NCBI RefSeq assembly: GCF_001307315.1
Contig: NZ_LGUC01000001.1
Location: 1,860,001-1,924,000 of the forward strand
From: Halolamina pelagica
GTDB lineage: Archaea; Halobacteriota; Halobacteria; Halobacteriales; Haloferacaceae
Direction of reading: 5' to 3'
DNA: 64,000 bases
Shown: positions 53,654 through 63,425 of the stretch, one piece after another
How the letters are laid out: each line of letters begins with the position of its first letter
Position numbering within the stretch: the stretch's first letter is position 1
Notes under the pieces: generated by a model
Seen by the model: the letters and a program-made list of their open reading frames with translations, nothing else
The model's database searches: none
What the model was told of the DNA's origin: nothing
Program-made: the position numbers and the translations under genes

Positions 53654-55551
53654 CTAGCGACTGAGCGTCAGCTCAGTGAACGTCTGGTTCTCCATCACAC
53701 CGTACATCTCGACGTCGACGTCAGTGTGCCAGAAGCGCTGACTCGCCGGGTTGACGATCGGCAGCTCCTGCATCGAGAGCCAGTTGCCCTCCTCGATGGT
53801 CTGGAACGCCTCGGCCTCGCTCTCCGGGGTGGAGTCCTCGGGCTGGTAGTTCTCCTGCCACGCGTCGATAGTGCTCTGGCGCAGGTCCTCGTCGTAGTCG
53901 CTTCCCTCCGCGCCCCAGCGGGTGAACTGCGTCTCCGGGCTGCCGCCCCAGAGGAAGCGCAGGAAGTTCTCCGGACCGGGGTACTCCATCCCGTCGCCCA
54001 GCGCGAACACTTCCATGCTGCCGCTGATGGCCTGACTGATGATGGTCCCGAACTGCGCCTCGGTGATGTCCATCTCGATGTGGGCCTGGCGGAGCTTGGA
54101 CTGCAGGCGGGTCAGCACCTCCCGGTACGCGCTGTTGCCGGAGATCGTCGTCGCCGTGATCTCGAAGGTGTTGTCCGAGCCGTAGCCGGCGTCTTCCATC
54201 ACCTGCTTTGCGGACGCGATGTCGGTCTCGGCGTAGCCGTACGGGTAGCCGTCGGCGGCGCCTTCGAGGTTGGACTGGTACCCCTCCTCGGCGTGGCGGG
54301 TGTACGTCTCGCTCGGGGAGACGCCCTCCTCGAACGACGGGTACGCCGCCGGCGGCACGATGTGGTAGGCCGGCGTGGCGGTTCCCTTGTACACGTTCTC
54401 CGCGACGGAGTGCTGGTCCAGCGCGTAAGCGAACGCCTTGCGGACCGGGATCGGCACCTTCATCGTGTTGAACACCAGGTACTCCGTGGTCAGCGCCGGA
54501 ATCTGGCCGTAGTTGACCTCGGTGCCGCCGAGGTCGTACGTCCCGACCTGCTTGGCGCCGTCCTGTTCCTCGATGTTCACACTGCTCGGGGTGAACGACG
54601 CCGTCGGCATCCCCTCGAGGATGTCGGCGTTGCCGTTCTCGAACCGGTTGAGCCGGGTGTTGCCGTCGGGGACGACCGTGAACACGATCTCGTCGATCTC
54701 GGGCTGGGTACCGTAGTAGTCCTCGAACGCCGACAGCGTGATGGAATCACCCTTGCTCCAGGAGTCGACCTGGAACGCGCCGGCGCCGGCGAAGGTGGGA
54801 CCGTCGCCCTGCGTGCTGAAGAACTCGTTGTAGGAGTACTCGCCGTCGTACCCCTCGATGTCGCCGACCGAGTTCTCGGGCAGGATGGCGAACGTGCCGC
54901 CCGCGATCTGGAACAGCGTCCACGAGAACGCGCTCTCGAGGGTCATCTCGACCGTGTAGTCGCCCGTGGCCTCGATCTGGAGCGACTCCGGGACGATGTC
55001 GTCGAGCGTCTTCTCGTCTGCAGGTTCCGCGATGGTCGCGTCCTTCTCGTGGGCGATCGTCATCGTCTCGCCGATGATGTCGTCCTTGTTCCGGGAGTTG
55101 TCGGACTCCGCGAGCCGCCGGAAGGAGTAGACGACGTCCTGTGCGGTCACGTCGTCGCCGTTGTGGAACGTCGCGTCCTCACGCAGCGTGAACGTGTACG
55201 TCAGGCCGTCCTCGGACAGCTCGTAGTCCTTCGCGAGCGCCGGCTCCGGGGGTACTCCCCGTCCGGGAACTGGAACAGCTGCTGGTTGTACTGGTTGTAG
55301 CCGGCACCGGACCCCTTCGCGTTGATCGGGTCGAGCGTCTGGATCGAGCCAGTCGCCATCATCTGGAGGGTGCCGCCGGCCATCGGCGTCGACTCCTCCG
55401 TCTCCGTGTCGTCGGACCCGCCCTCCGGCTCGTCGGTAGGCGATTCCGTATCTGTCTGATCCGGTGCGTTGCCACCACAGCCGGCGAGCGCTGCCGCAAC
55501 GCCGGTACCTGCCGCCGCCAAGAACGACCGCCGAGTTGTCTCCTCGGGCAT
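53654..55551 (-). CDS. Tat-exported oligopeptide-binding lipoprotein (one frame break)
   Basis: 632 residues after adding a base to the run 55248-55252. The signal MPEETTRRSFLAAAGTGVAA ends in a lipobox LAGC, so it is exported folded and lipid-anchored. An acidic, Thr/Glu-rich linker follows. The SBP_bac_5 domain contains VTAQDVVYSFRRLAESDNSR and the conserved AFAYALDQHSVAENVYKG. It captures peptides for the transporter below. The promoter (AAAAATAGTTT) lies about 26 bp before ATG 55551. Confidence 0.85.
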
Positions 55552-55719
55552 CACCACAATAGGTTCAGCGCCGACAAAAATAGTTTGCCCTATAGGACCG
55601 CTATCGCGACACATTCCGAGTGAAACAGAGGTTTTGCCAACGGTCTATAGGGATATATAACGCCCCACCGAACGAACCAAGCTCCACAGGTTTATGAACG
55701 GTGTCGGCTCAATCCCGGT

Positions 55720-56685
55720 ATGGCTGACGGACCCGTCGACCACAGTGGTACCACGCCGGGGAACGTGATGGCACGGCTGGAGCGGCCCCGAAGCGAGGAG
55801 CGGACCCGCATCGCCGTCGTCGCGGACCCCCACATCTCGACCCGCGAGGAGGGCACCTCGAAGCTGTTCGAACACACCCAGACCCACCTCCGGAGTGCGG
55901 TGGCGGACATCAACGACCGCGAGGTCGACTACACGCTCTGTGTCGGCGACATCACCAAGGACGGCGAGCGCTGGAACTACGACGCCGCCGACGAGATCCT
56001 CGCCGACCTCGACACGCCGTTCCGGGCGGTTCCGGGCAACCACGACGTGTTCAAGGAGGGGTACGATCACGAGAACCTGCCACTCGCGGAGTTCGAGGAG
56101 CGCTACACCCCCGACGGCCTCCCGTTCCACGAGCGCGTCGGCGGCGTCGACGTGGTCGGCCTCAACAGCTCGGGCGGCGACGACTGGCTCACCGACTCCC
56201 ACGACGGCCTCGTCACCGAGGACCAGCGCGAGTGGCTCGACGAGACGCTCCCCCAACTCGAGAACCCCCTGATCGCGGTCCACCACAACCTCCCGACGAT
56301 GTCCGAGCAGTTGGTCCAGCACCGCGACAACAACGAGCCGGAGATGGCGATCCCGCCGACGATGCGCGAGCCCGACGCCTTCCTCGACCTCCTCGCCGAG
56401 CACGACGCGCCGCTGCTGGTGACGGGCCACCTCCACCTCCCGTCAGCGACGAAGGAACGCGGCGTCCGCGAGATCATGTCGCCGACGACGTGTTCGTTCC
56501 CGCAGTCCTACCTCGTGTTCGACGTGGGCCCGGACGGCACCGAGATCCGGCTGATCCCCGTCGCCGATCACGGCGGGATGATGCTCGGTCACTACGAGCG
56601 CCACACCGACTCCGTCACCGGGAAAGGGCTGACCGACATGGCCGCGATCCGACTCGCGCAGTTCCCGCTCGTCGACGAGAGCTGA
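55720..56685 (+). CDS. Calcineurin-like metallophosphoesterase
   Basis: A 321-residue enzyme with the full set of metal-binding motifs: DPH (VVADPHIS), GDITKDG, GNHDVF, HHN and GHLHLP. Substrates for this branch (nucleotides, phosphodiesters) are not known. ATG 55720 is preceded by GGTTTATGAA about 28 bp upstream. It is divergent from the oligopeptide operon and has no membrane segment. Confidence 0.85.
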   Translation: MADGPVDHSGTTPGNVMARLERPRSEERTRIAVVADPHISTREEGTSKLFEHTQTHLRSAVADINDREVDYTLCVGDITKDGERWNYDAADEILADLDTPFRAVPGNHDVFKEGYDHENLPLAEFEERYTPDGLPFHERVGGVDVVGLNSSGGDDWLTDSHDGLVTEDQREWLDETLPQLENPLIAVHHNLPTMSEQLVQHRDNNEPEMAIPPTMREPDAFLDLLAEHDAPLLVTGHLHLPSATKERGVREIMSPTTCSFPQSYLVFDVGPDGTEIRLIPVADHGGMMLGHYERHTDSVTGKGLTDMAAIRLAQFPLVDES

Positions 56686-56734
56686 TCAGCTCCGCGCCGA
56701 CGGTGTTTTCAGCCGCGGGACGGGCCAGAGAACC

Positions 56735-56803
56735 ATGGTCTCCACACGACTCCTCGCGCTCGCCTGTTTCTTCGGCTTCTTCCGGCTTCGCCGGCGCGAC
56801 TAG
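56735..56803 (+). CDS. Possible 22-residue microprotein
   Basis: ATG GTC ... TAG encodes MVSTRLLALACFFGFFRLRR plus two residues, a short hydrophobic helix with a basic end. It ends 4 bp into the convergent gene. A membrane microprotein is possible; it could also be chance. Confidence 0.25.
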   Translation: MVSTRLLALACFFGFFRLRRRD

Positions 56804-58091
56804 CCGTCCCGTTCGAGGACCCACGCGACGCCGAGCGTGTCGACGATCACCTCGGGCTCCCGGACGTGCGCCAGGTTGCGCGGTCGGTCCTCGTCCACGC
56901 CGTCGGCCGGTTCCGCCTCGGGGTCGGGGAGTCCCGGCTCCGGCGTCGTGTCCGGGCCCTCCGCGTCGAGGACGAGCGTCTCGGTGTCGAACAGCCGGTC
57001 GGCGAAATCCCGCTCGATCGTCACGCCCTCGACGGCCTGGCGACGGAGTCGCGCCTGGCCGGCGCCGAGCAGCGTGCTGTGGACCACGAGCAGCCCGTCG
57101 TAACACCGGTACTCGACGGCGCCGTAGGTCAGATAGCGGGCCACCGCCCGTGCCACCGCGAACGGGAGCAGGACCACCGCCCCGACCGCGACTCCAGCGC
57201 CGAGGCCGCCGACCAGTCCCGCGACGACGGTGAGCAGGATGCCGAACCACGTCGGGCCGCTCGTGACGAGGTAGGCGAGTCCGCGGCCCGCGGCGTCGAC
57301 GACCGCCGCGGCTCGGGCGGGTCGCACGCGGCGAACCGGTTCGGTGTCGGGCTCGTCGATGGGCTCGGGATCGATCTCGATCTCTTGGCCCCGAACATCC
57401 TGGCGAGCACGCCGTACCGGTCGTCGTCCGCCTCGATCCGGAGCCCACGAACGTCGAGCGCTGCCTTCCCGACCGCGAGCACCGCGAGCGTTTCGGCCGC
57501 GCGGACCGTGTCGCCGAGGCCGGCGGCCTCGAGCGTCAGCGCCGCGACGAGCAGCACCGCCAGCCCGAATGCGGCGACGACCGGTTCGAAGAACGCCGAG
57601 CGCGCCGAGTGCTCCCGGTAGCCGCCGTGGAGAAAGTACTCGACGACGGTCTCCGCGGCGCGAAACAGGAACACGACGACGAACCCCAGCCCGATCGCGG
57701 TCGCCTCGCCGTCGGCCAACCCTTCCGACGCGACGGCGCCGACCACCGCGAGCGCGATCACCACCCCAATCGTGCCGAACACGACCCCGCCGAGCAGCGG
57801 CATCGCGTTCCGCGGGTACACCGGCGGCAGCGGGCCTGGGAGCGATATCGACCCCCGGAGTCGATGCAGGAGTCCGGCGACCCGCGAGCGGTCGACGGCG
57901 CCGCCGCGAGGTCGCATTGCGGCGAACGGCATCTTCACCAGCGACCAGCAGACCAGCGCGGTGAACTCGGCGGCCAACACGCCGAACAGCACGGTCGCCG
58001 ACCAACCGAGCAGAAACACCCCCGCCGGCGCCACGAGGTTCGACGCGATCACGGCGGCGACCGCGTCGCGGTCCGGCGTGTCCGCCGCCAT
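56800..58091 (-). CDS. Membrane protein with C-terminal PH-like domain (one frame break)
   Basis: 430 residues after one base added in the run 57389-57392 (MFGGQ then EIEIDPEPIDE). The N-terminal half has about six membrane helices (DUF6498-like; FLHGGYREHSARSAFFEPVV is conserved-looking), then a charged linker and two more helices before a bacterial-type PH domain (YRCYDGLLVVHSTLLGAG, RRQAVEGVTIERDF, TETLVLDAEG). Its start overlaps the permease stop (TGATG). It is the last gene of the ABC exporter operon. Confidence 0.68.
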
Positions 58092-59841
58092 CAGTACGGT
58101 TCGTGGCTGTCGAACCGGCGGACCGCCTCACGGTAGGCGACCCAGCCAGCCAGCGCGCCGCCGGCGACCAAGAGCCCCCGAGCCCGGCCTGGATCGCGGT
58201 CGGCGGCAGCGACCTGATACCCGCGCCGACGGCCTCGAACGACGAGACCACTCCGGCCAGCGTGCCCGACTCGCCGACCCAGAGCCCGAGTACGGCGGCA
58301 GGCACCGAGCCGACACCCGAGGCCACGAGCCGGACGAGCTCCGGCGCGACCACGACGCCGACCAGCGCCGCGCCGGGGACGAACACGCTCGCGGCGTGGA
58401 GCATCCCGGCGAGCAGCCTGGGCGGCCGCACGTCGTCGCTGTTACCGATCCGGATCGCGCTGTAGCGGGGGAGCCACATCCCGACCGCCGGCGCGATCGT
58501 GGCGCCGACACCGGCCAGCAGACAGCCCACCAACGCCAGCGTAATCGCCGAGACTAGCCCGTAGCCGCCAGCGATCGACGCCCCGAACGTGAGCGCGGCG
58601 ACGGGCGGGAGCGCCAGCAGCACCGGCGCGATCAGGCCGCGGACGTACGCCTGCCCGGAGACGGCAGTGAGCGTCACGGGCAGCACGGGCCCTTCGTCGC
58701 CGAGCGGGTTGAGGGCGAACGCCGCGCCGCCGATCCAGCCCGCGAGCAGCGCGACCCCGGGCCCGGCCACGGAAAGGGACGCGCTTCCCTGGATGTACAG
58801 GTTCAACAGCCCCGAGGCGCCGCCGAACACCGGCACCATGAGGAAGTTCAGCCGCTGGGGCTCGCGCCTCGCTCGCAACAGCGTCCACCGAGCGACCTGC
58901 TGGGTCGGCCCGGACAGGAACGGCACCCGGAGCGGGCTGATCGCGTCTTCGAGCGCCCCGACCGGCGAGCGCTCGCCCATTTCGGTCGGCGGCCCCTCGT
59001 CGCCGGCCGGATCGACCTCGTCGCCGAACCAGAGCGAGGCCGCGATCCGGATCGCGAGCCAGCCGCCGATCACGGAAACCGCCGTGACCGCGGCGATCCC
59101 AGCCGCGGCGTGGCCGAGCGACCACCCGATCGGCGTCCCGAGCGCGAGCAGCTCGACGCTCCACCCCAGCGGGACGACGGCGAGCAGCGCGGGGTCGAGC
59201 GAGTAGGGGATCATCGGGAGCTGGAACAGCATGTAGCCGCCGAAGAACCCGAGGGCGAGGACGCTGCTGAACGCAGTCCGGTGCCGGGCGACGAACGGAA
59301 CACGGGCGGTCAGCCACGCGGCCGTGTAGCCCGCAGCCCGGCTGGCGACGACGGCGCTCGCGAGCAACACCGAGCCGACGAGCGGCACCGTGAGCAACGG
59401 CGCCGGCGACGCGAACGCGTACGCACCCGTGAGCGTGACGAGCACGGCGGGCGGGAGCGTGTACGTCACCACCCGAAGCCACTCCGCCAACGCACCGCCG
59501 ACGACGGCGGTCCGTGGCGAGACTGTCGTCAGGACCAACGGCGCGGCGACCGGCTCGCTGTGGACCCCGGCCGCTCGCTGCGAGAGCAGGAACACGCCGA
59601 ACAGCCAGAACAGCACGGCGGCGCCGCGGAGTGCCGGCGGGACCGCGATGTCGGTCGGAACGGACCCCCGGAGCTCTGGCGCGAACAGCGCCACGATCCC
59701 GCCGAGGGCGACTGTCGGCAGGAGGACGCTGACGGCCAGCAGCACGAACCGCCCCGTGTCCGCACGGATCGCTCGAACCGAGCGTCGGTACTCGAACAGG
59801 CCGACCCGGAGCGAGTGCCGAAGCCAGTTCGCTTCAGCCAT
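58091..59841 (-). CDS. ABC-2-type exporter permease (one frame break)
   Basis: 583 residues after one base added in the run 58175-58179; the protein then ends FDSHEPY. It has about 14 membrane helices, for instance GRFVLLAVSVLLPTVALGGI and VVASRAAGYTAAWLTARVPF, and no Cys-rich or catalytic domain. It partners the ATPase directly upstream, whose stop overlaps its start by 8 bp. The substrate is unknown. Confidence 0.8.
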
Positions 59842-60615
59842 CGCTGCGCTCCCCGCCGGTCGCTTCGGCCCCGGCGGCCGCGGCGTCGTCGGTCGTGAGT
59901 TCGAGGAACGCGTCCTCCAGCGAGCGCGCCTCCCCGGTCTCCGCGCGGTGTTTCAGGTCGTCCGGCGACCCCTCCGCGACGAGGTCGCCGTCGTAGAGGA
60001 TGCCCACGTCGTCGGCGACCTCCTCCACGACCGGGAGGATGTGCGTCGAGAGGAACACGGTCGTGCCGCCCTCGGCGAGGTCGACGACGAGCTCCCGAAG
60101 CGTCCGCGCCGCACGCGGGTCGAGGCCGGACGTGGGCTCGTCGAGGAACACCACGTCGGGCTCGTGGAGGATCGCCTGCACGTAGGCCACCTTCTGGCGC
60201 ATCCCCTTCGAGTAGTCGGCGATACGTGTCGCCGCGTCCTCGGGCGGGAGATCGAGGCGGTCGAGCAGGCGCTCCGCACGCTCGCGAGCCGGCTCGGGGG
60301 CAGGTCGCGCAGGCCGGCCGCGTAGTCGAGCTGCTCGTAGGCGGTCGCGTGATCGTACAGCGGCGGCTCCTCCGGCAGGTAGCCGATGCGGGGGCGGAGC
60401 GCGTCGCGGTCGGTCACGTCGGCGCCGGCCACGGCCGCACGACCGCGCGTGGGGCGCACGAGGCCAGTCAGCATTCGCATCGTCGTCGTCTTGCCGGCGC
60501 CGTTGGGGCCGAGAAAGCCGAACACGGTTCCGCGCTCGACGGCGAGGTCGAGGCCGGCGACGGCGACGGTGTCTCCGTACTGCTTGGTCAGATCAGTGGT
60601 TTCGATGGCGGGCAT
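59834..60615 (-). CDS. ABC transporter ATPase (one frame break)
   Basis: 260 residues after one base is added to the G-run 60296-60300. Walker A GPNGAGKTT, Q-loop YLPEEPPLYD, an altered signature YSKGMRQKV, Walker B VVFLDEPTSGLD and the H-loop STHIL are present. KGMRQK is typical of ABC-2/CcmA-type exporter ATPases. First gene of the exporter operon, followed by permease and PH-domain protein. Confidence 0.87.
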
Positions 60616-60681
60616 GGTGGGATGTCGCGGGGAACGACGGCGTAGGCGTTCCTGACGGCGCCGCTACCAAATGCGTATCGA

Positions 60682-60772
60682 CCTACAGGAACCCCGTCAG
60701 CAGCCAGCCTACAGGAACCCCGTCAGCAGCCAGCCTACAGGAACCCCGTCAGCAGCCAGCCTACAGGAACCC
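60682..60772. repeat. Three and a half tandem 26-bp repeats
   Basis: The unit begins CCTACAGGAACCCCGTCAGC and ends AGCCAG. Three exact copies lie at 60682-60707, 60708-60733 and 60734-60759, with a 13-base partial copy to 60772. There are no spacers, so this is not a CRISPR. It fills the gap between the exporter operon's promoter side and the next gene's end. Confidence 0.9.
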
Positions 60773-60782
60773 AGTCCCGCGG

Positions 60783-61139
60783 TCAGACGACTTTCGCGCC
60801 CGCCCGGAGCACCGCATCCGTCCAGACGCCGACGACGATGGCGAGCTCCACGACCGGCGGGAGCCCCTCGGGGAAGAACACGTAGACGGTCATCGCCAGC
60901 GCGAGGAAGATCGCCAGCGGCGGCACGTCGTCGAGCCGGGTCGAGCGCGTTCCGCGGTAGTAGAACGCCGCGCCGGCGACGAGGCCGAGACCGATCCCCA
61001 GCGCGATCTCGCCGGCGTCGAACGCCGGCAGCGACCCGCCCCAGAGTTCGAGGTAGATCAGCGCGGTCGCGACCACCGCGATCAAAAGCGAGATCGACAC
61101 GGACTCGGACACGTCGCTCTCCGCGTTCCCCGTCTCCAT
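60783..61139 (-). CDS. Four-helix membrane protein of unknown function
   Basis: A 118-residue protein: an acidic start METGNAESDVSES and four membrane helices (SLLIAVVATALIYLELWGG, IALGIGLGLVAGAAFYY, LAIFLALAMTVYVFFPEG, VVELAIVVGVWTDAVLRAG). No family I can name. It is divergent from the CBS gene. Confidence 0.65.
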   Translation of the reverse strand: METGNAESDVSESVSISLLIAVVATALIYLELWGGSLPAFDAGEIALGIGLGLVAGAAFYYRGTRSTRLDDVPPLAIFLALAMTVYVFFPEGLPPVVELAIVVGVWTDAVLRAGAKVV

Positions 61140-61256
61140 ACCGGCCCCTGTTCCTGCCCGCTCAAAAGCGTGCCCACTCCCCGTCGGTACCGCGATCGCC
61201 GGCGCCGGCCACGGCGGAGGGGAAGGGTTATGCCCAGTGTCGTGCACTATGTTGAC

Positions 61257-61664
61257 ATGGACGACATCGACGATCTATTCGTTGCGAGCCTGATGACCAA
61301 CGACGTGAAAACTGTCACCCCGGAGACGCTGGTCGAGACGGCCGCCGACCTGATGCTCGACCACGAGATCGGGTCGGTCGTCGTCGTCGACGACGACGGG
61401 GCTCTCCGCGGGATCCTCACCCGGACGGACTTCGTCGCCATCGTCTCGGGGCAGAAGCCGAAGGACCAGACGCCCGTCTCGGAGTACATGACGACGGACG
61501 TACAGACGGCAAAGGGCGGCGACTCGATCCGCGAGGTGGCCGATCGGATGATCGACGCCGGCATCCACCACATGCCCGTCGTCGACGACGGCGAAGCCAT
61601 CGGGATGATCACCACTTCCGACCTCACGGCGTACCTCTCGACAGTCCAGACGCCGAGCCCGTAG
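61257..61664 (+). CDS. Two-CBS-domain protein
   Basis: A 135-residue stand-alone CBS pair: the first domain (VASLMTNDVKTVTPETLVET to GILTRTDFVAIV) and the second (VSEYMTTDVQTAKGGDSIRE to GMITTSDLTAYL). CBS pairs bind adenine nucleotides and sense energy state. I use ATG 61257 because GGTTATG at 61226-61232 is then at the TATA position; ATG 61230 would lie within that box. Confidence 0.82.
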   Translation: MDDIDDLFVASLMTNDVKTVTPETLVETAADLMLDHEIGSVVVVDDDGALRGILTRTDFVAIVSGQKPKDQTPVSEYMTTDVQTAKGGDSIREVADRMIDAGIHHMPVVDDGEAIGMITTSDLTAYLSTVQTPSP

Positions 61665-61665
61665 G

Positions 61666-62787
61666 CTACGGGCGAGCGGCAACCACGACGTGTTCGTCGC
61701 CGGTGTCTCGAACCGTCACCGAGCCGTAGCCACGGAGGTGCGGTCGGAAGTCCAGGTCGCGGTGGTGAACAGCCAGTAGCACGCCGCCGGCCCGCAGCAC
61801 CCGGCGCGCCCCGTCGAGGAGCGACGCGAGCACGCCGTCGCCGGCGTGCGTCGGGGGGTTGCAGAGCACGCGGTCGAAGCGCTCGCCGCTGACGCCGTTG
61901 ACGCCGTCGGCGGTGACCACGCGGCCGTCGATACCCGCCGCTCGGAGGCTGCAAGCGGCCGCACGGGTCGCGACCCGGCTGTCGTCAGTGAGCGTCACCG
62001 AACAGTCCGCGACTGTCCCAGCGTGGATACCCAGCGGGCCAGCGCCACAGCAGAGATCGAGCACGCGATCGCCGTCCTCGACGGTCGCGTTCGCTGCCAG
62101 CAGGCGCGTGCCGTCGTCGAGGCGGCCGGCCGCGAACATTCCCGGAACCGTGACCAGCGGGACGGCGGCACCGTCGACGCCGACCTCGAACCGCGTTGGG
62201 GTGACGTACCGCGGCGGCTCGAACGACGCCGGCCGTTGCGCGACCAGCACCGAGCAGCCGTCGGCCGTGGTCACGGTTCGGCAGTCGCCGGTCAGTTCGG
62301 TCAGACAGCGCTCGTAGCGTGAACGGCCGGCTCCGTCCGTCGCAGCGACGAACAGTCGGCCGTCGGGTCGGAGCGCCGTGAGCGAGTCGGCGATCCGTTG
62401 TTTCCCGACCTCGATGGGGGTGTGGCTCTCTGGCGCGTAGGAGGCAGTGTCGTACCCCCCGTCGATCCGCCGGAGGTCGGCGACGACAGTGGTCCGCGCG
62501 GCAGCCCCGTTCACGGCGGCGTTGCGCCGACAGAGCCGCGCCCGCCGGGCGCTGGCTTCGGTCATCCGGACCGACGCCGCCGAGGCCGCGAGCACGACGC
62601 CGACGACGCCGTAGTTCGACTGTACGGAGAGGTGGTCGCCAGGGGCAGTACCGTGAATCGCGCGTAGCAGGAGGAGTTCGGCCGCCCTGAACGCTTCCAC
62701 GGAGGCGACGCCGTCAGCGGTGTGGAAGCGGTAAGTGTCGGGGCCCTCGGGAACGTGGGCGCCGAGTTCGAGTTGGTCGCCGGTCAT
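61666..62787 (-). CDS. RsmC-like SAM-dependent methyltransferase
   Basis: 373 residues in two MTS-like halves: a degenerate N-terminal one and a catalytic C-terminal one with DLCCGAGPLGIHAG (SAM motif I) and the NPPTHAG catalytic motif. RsmC-family enzymes methylate N2 of a guanine in 16S rRNA; the exact nucleotide here is inferred only by family. It ends just after the CBS gene on the opposite strand. Confidence 0.78.
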   Translation of the reverse strand: MTGDQLELGAHVPEGPDTYRFHTADGVASVEAFRAAELLLLRAIHGTAPGDHLSVQSNYGVVGVVLAASAASVRMTEASARRARLCRRNAAVNGAAARTTVVADLRRIDGGYDTASYAPESHTPIEVGKQRIADSLTALRPDGRLFVAATDGAGRSRYERCLTELTGDCRTVTTADGCSVLVAQRPASFEPPRYVTPTRFEVGVDGAAVPLVTVPGMFAAGRLDDGTRLLAANATVEDGDRVLDLCCGAGPLGIHAGTVADCSVTLTDDSRVATRAAACSLRAAGIDGRVVTADGVNGVSGERFDRVLCNPPTHAGDGVLASLLDGARRVLRAGGVLLAVHHRDLDFRPHLRGYGSVTVRDTGDEHVVVAARP

Positions 62788-63425
62788 CGGCGCCCCTCCG
62801 TCGAGTCGCGGGTCGCCTCACAGCGGGTCGTGTGGCTTGGATCGGTCGGTAGCCGGTGCGTTCGTGTCGTCGGGGGTGCGTGCATTCGGTGAACATCGGA
62901 CTCGTCAGTTTCCGAGCGGGATCAGCCACGCCGGCGGACCGGGAGAAAGCAGGTGCTCACGGCGATGGCGTGGCACCGGGTACCGAAAGCGAGACGCCCG
63001 TCCGACCCGGCGTTCCGGGCCACGACGACAGGCGACCACAGTCGGCAAGCCGGCCGAGTCCCGGGTCGCCCCCGAGCTAGCTCGACCGAGAGCCGTAGTT
63101 CACGCAGTCGTCAGCTGTCGCTGACAGAACTTGACGTTATCGCCTTTGAGTTGGTCCCCGTGGCCACACGAATCAACAGTTCCGGCGACGCCGGGCTGGC
63201 TGTGAATAACGGGATCGAACTCGGTCCCGTGGGACGGTCGGCGACCGCCACCGGTGAGCCGTTCGGTGCCCGAGGCGACCGTGATCGGACGCCGTTACGA
63301 GAACCACACGCCTCAGGTCGAGCCGGCCGGCGGGTCCGACCCACGGCGCCGCGGCGAATCGCGCCGTGGGGCCGCCGATGAGGGAGCGTCGACAGCCCTA
63401 CAGCGTTGGCCGGCAGCGAGACCCC
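62788..63425. other. 638-bp stretch without a convincing gene
   Basis: Several frames stay open on the plus strand, the longest from 62953 to 63381, but their translations are Arg/Pro/Ser-rich with no acidic bias and resemble off-frame reading of GC-rich DNA. The region probably holds promoter and flanking sequence, or a decayed gene. I see no RNA gene or repeat. Confidence 0.5.

Noticed and set aside
52349..55300. A plus-strand open frame of 983 codons
   Set aside because: It is antisense to the oligopeptide operon and its translation is rich in Arg, His, Gln and Val in the way of off-frame reading in GC-rich DNA; the minus-strand genes have clear domains.
56800..59841. An apparent 1013-residue membrane protein
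   Set aside because: The single open frame joins the permease start to the PH-domain end through an out-of-frame, Arg-rich middle. One base added at 58175-58179 and one at 57389-57392 gives two coherent proteins.
60682..60772. CRISPR array
   Set aside because: The repeats are directly adjacent, with no spacers, and no cas gene is in the window.
62953..63381. A possible 142-residue gene downstream of the methyltransferase gene
   Set aside because: The translation is Arg/Ser/Pro-rich, not acidic, with no domain or promoter; kept as noncoding.
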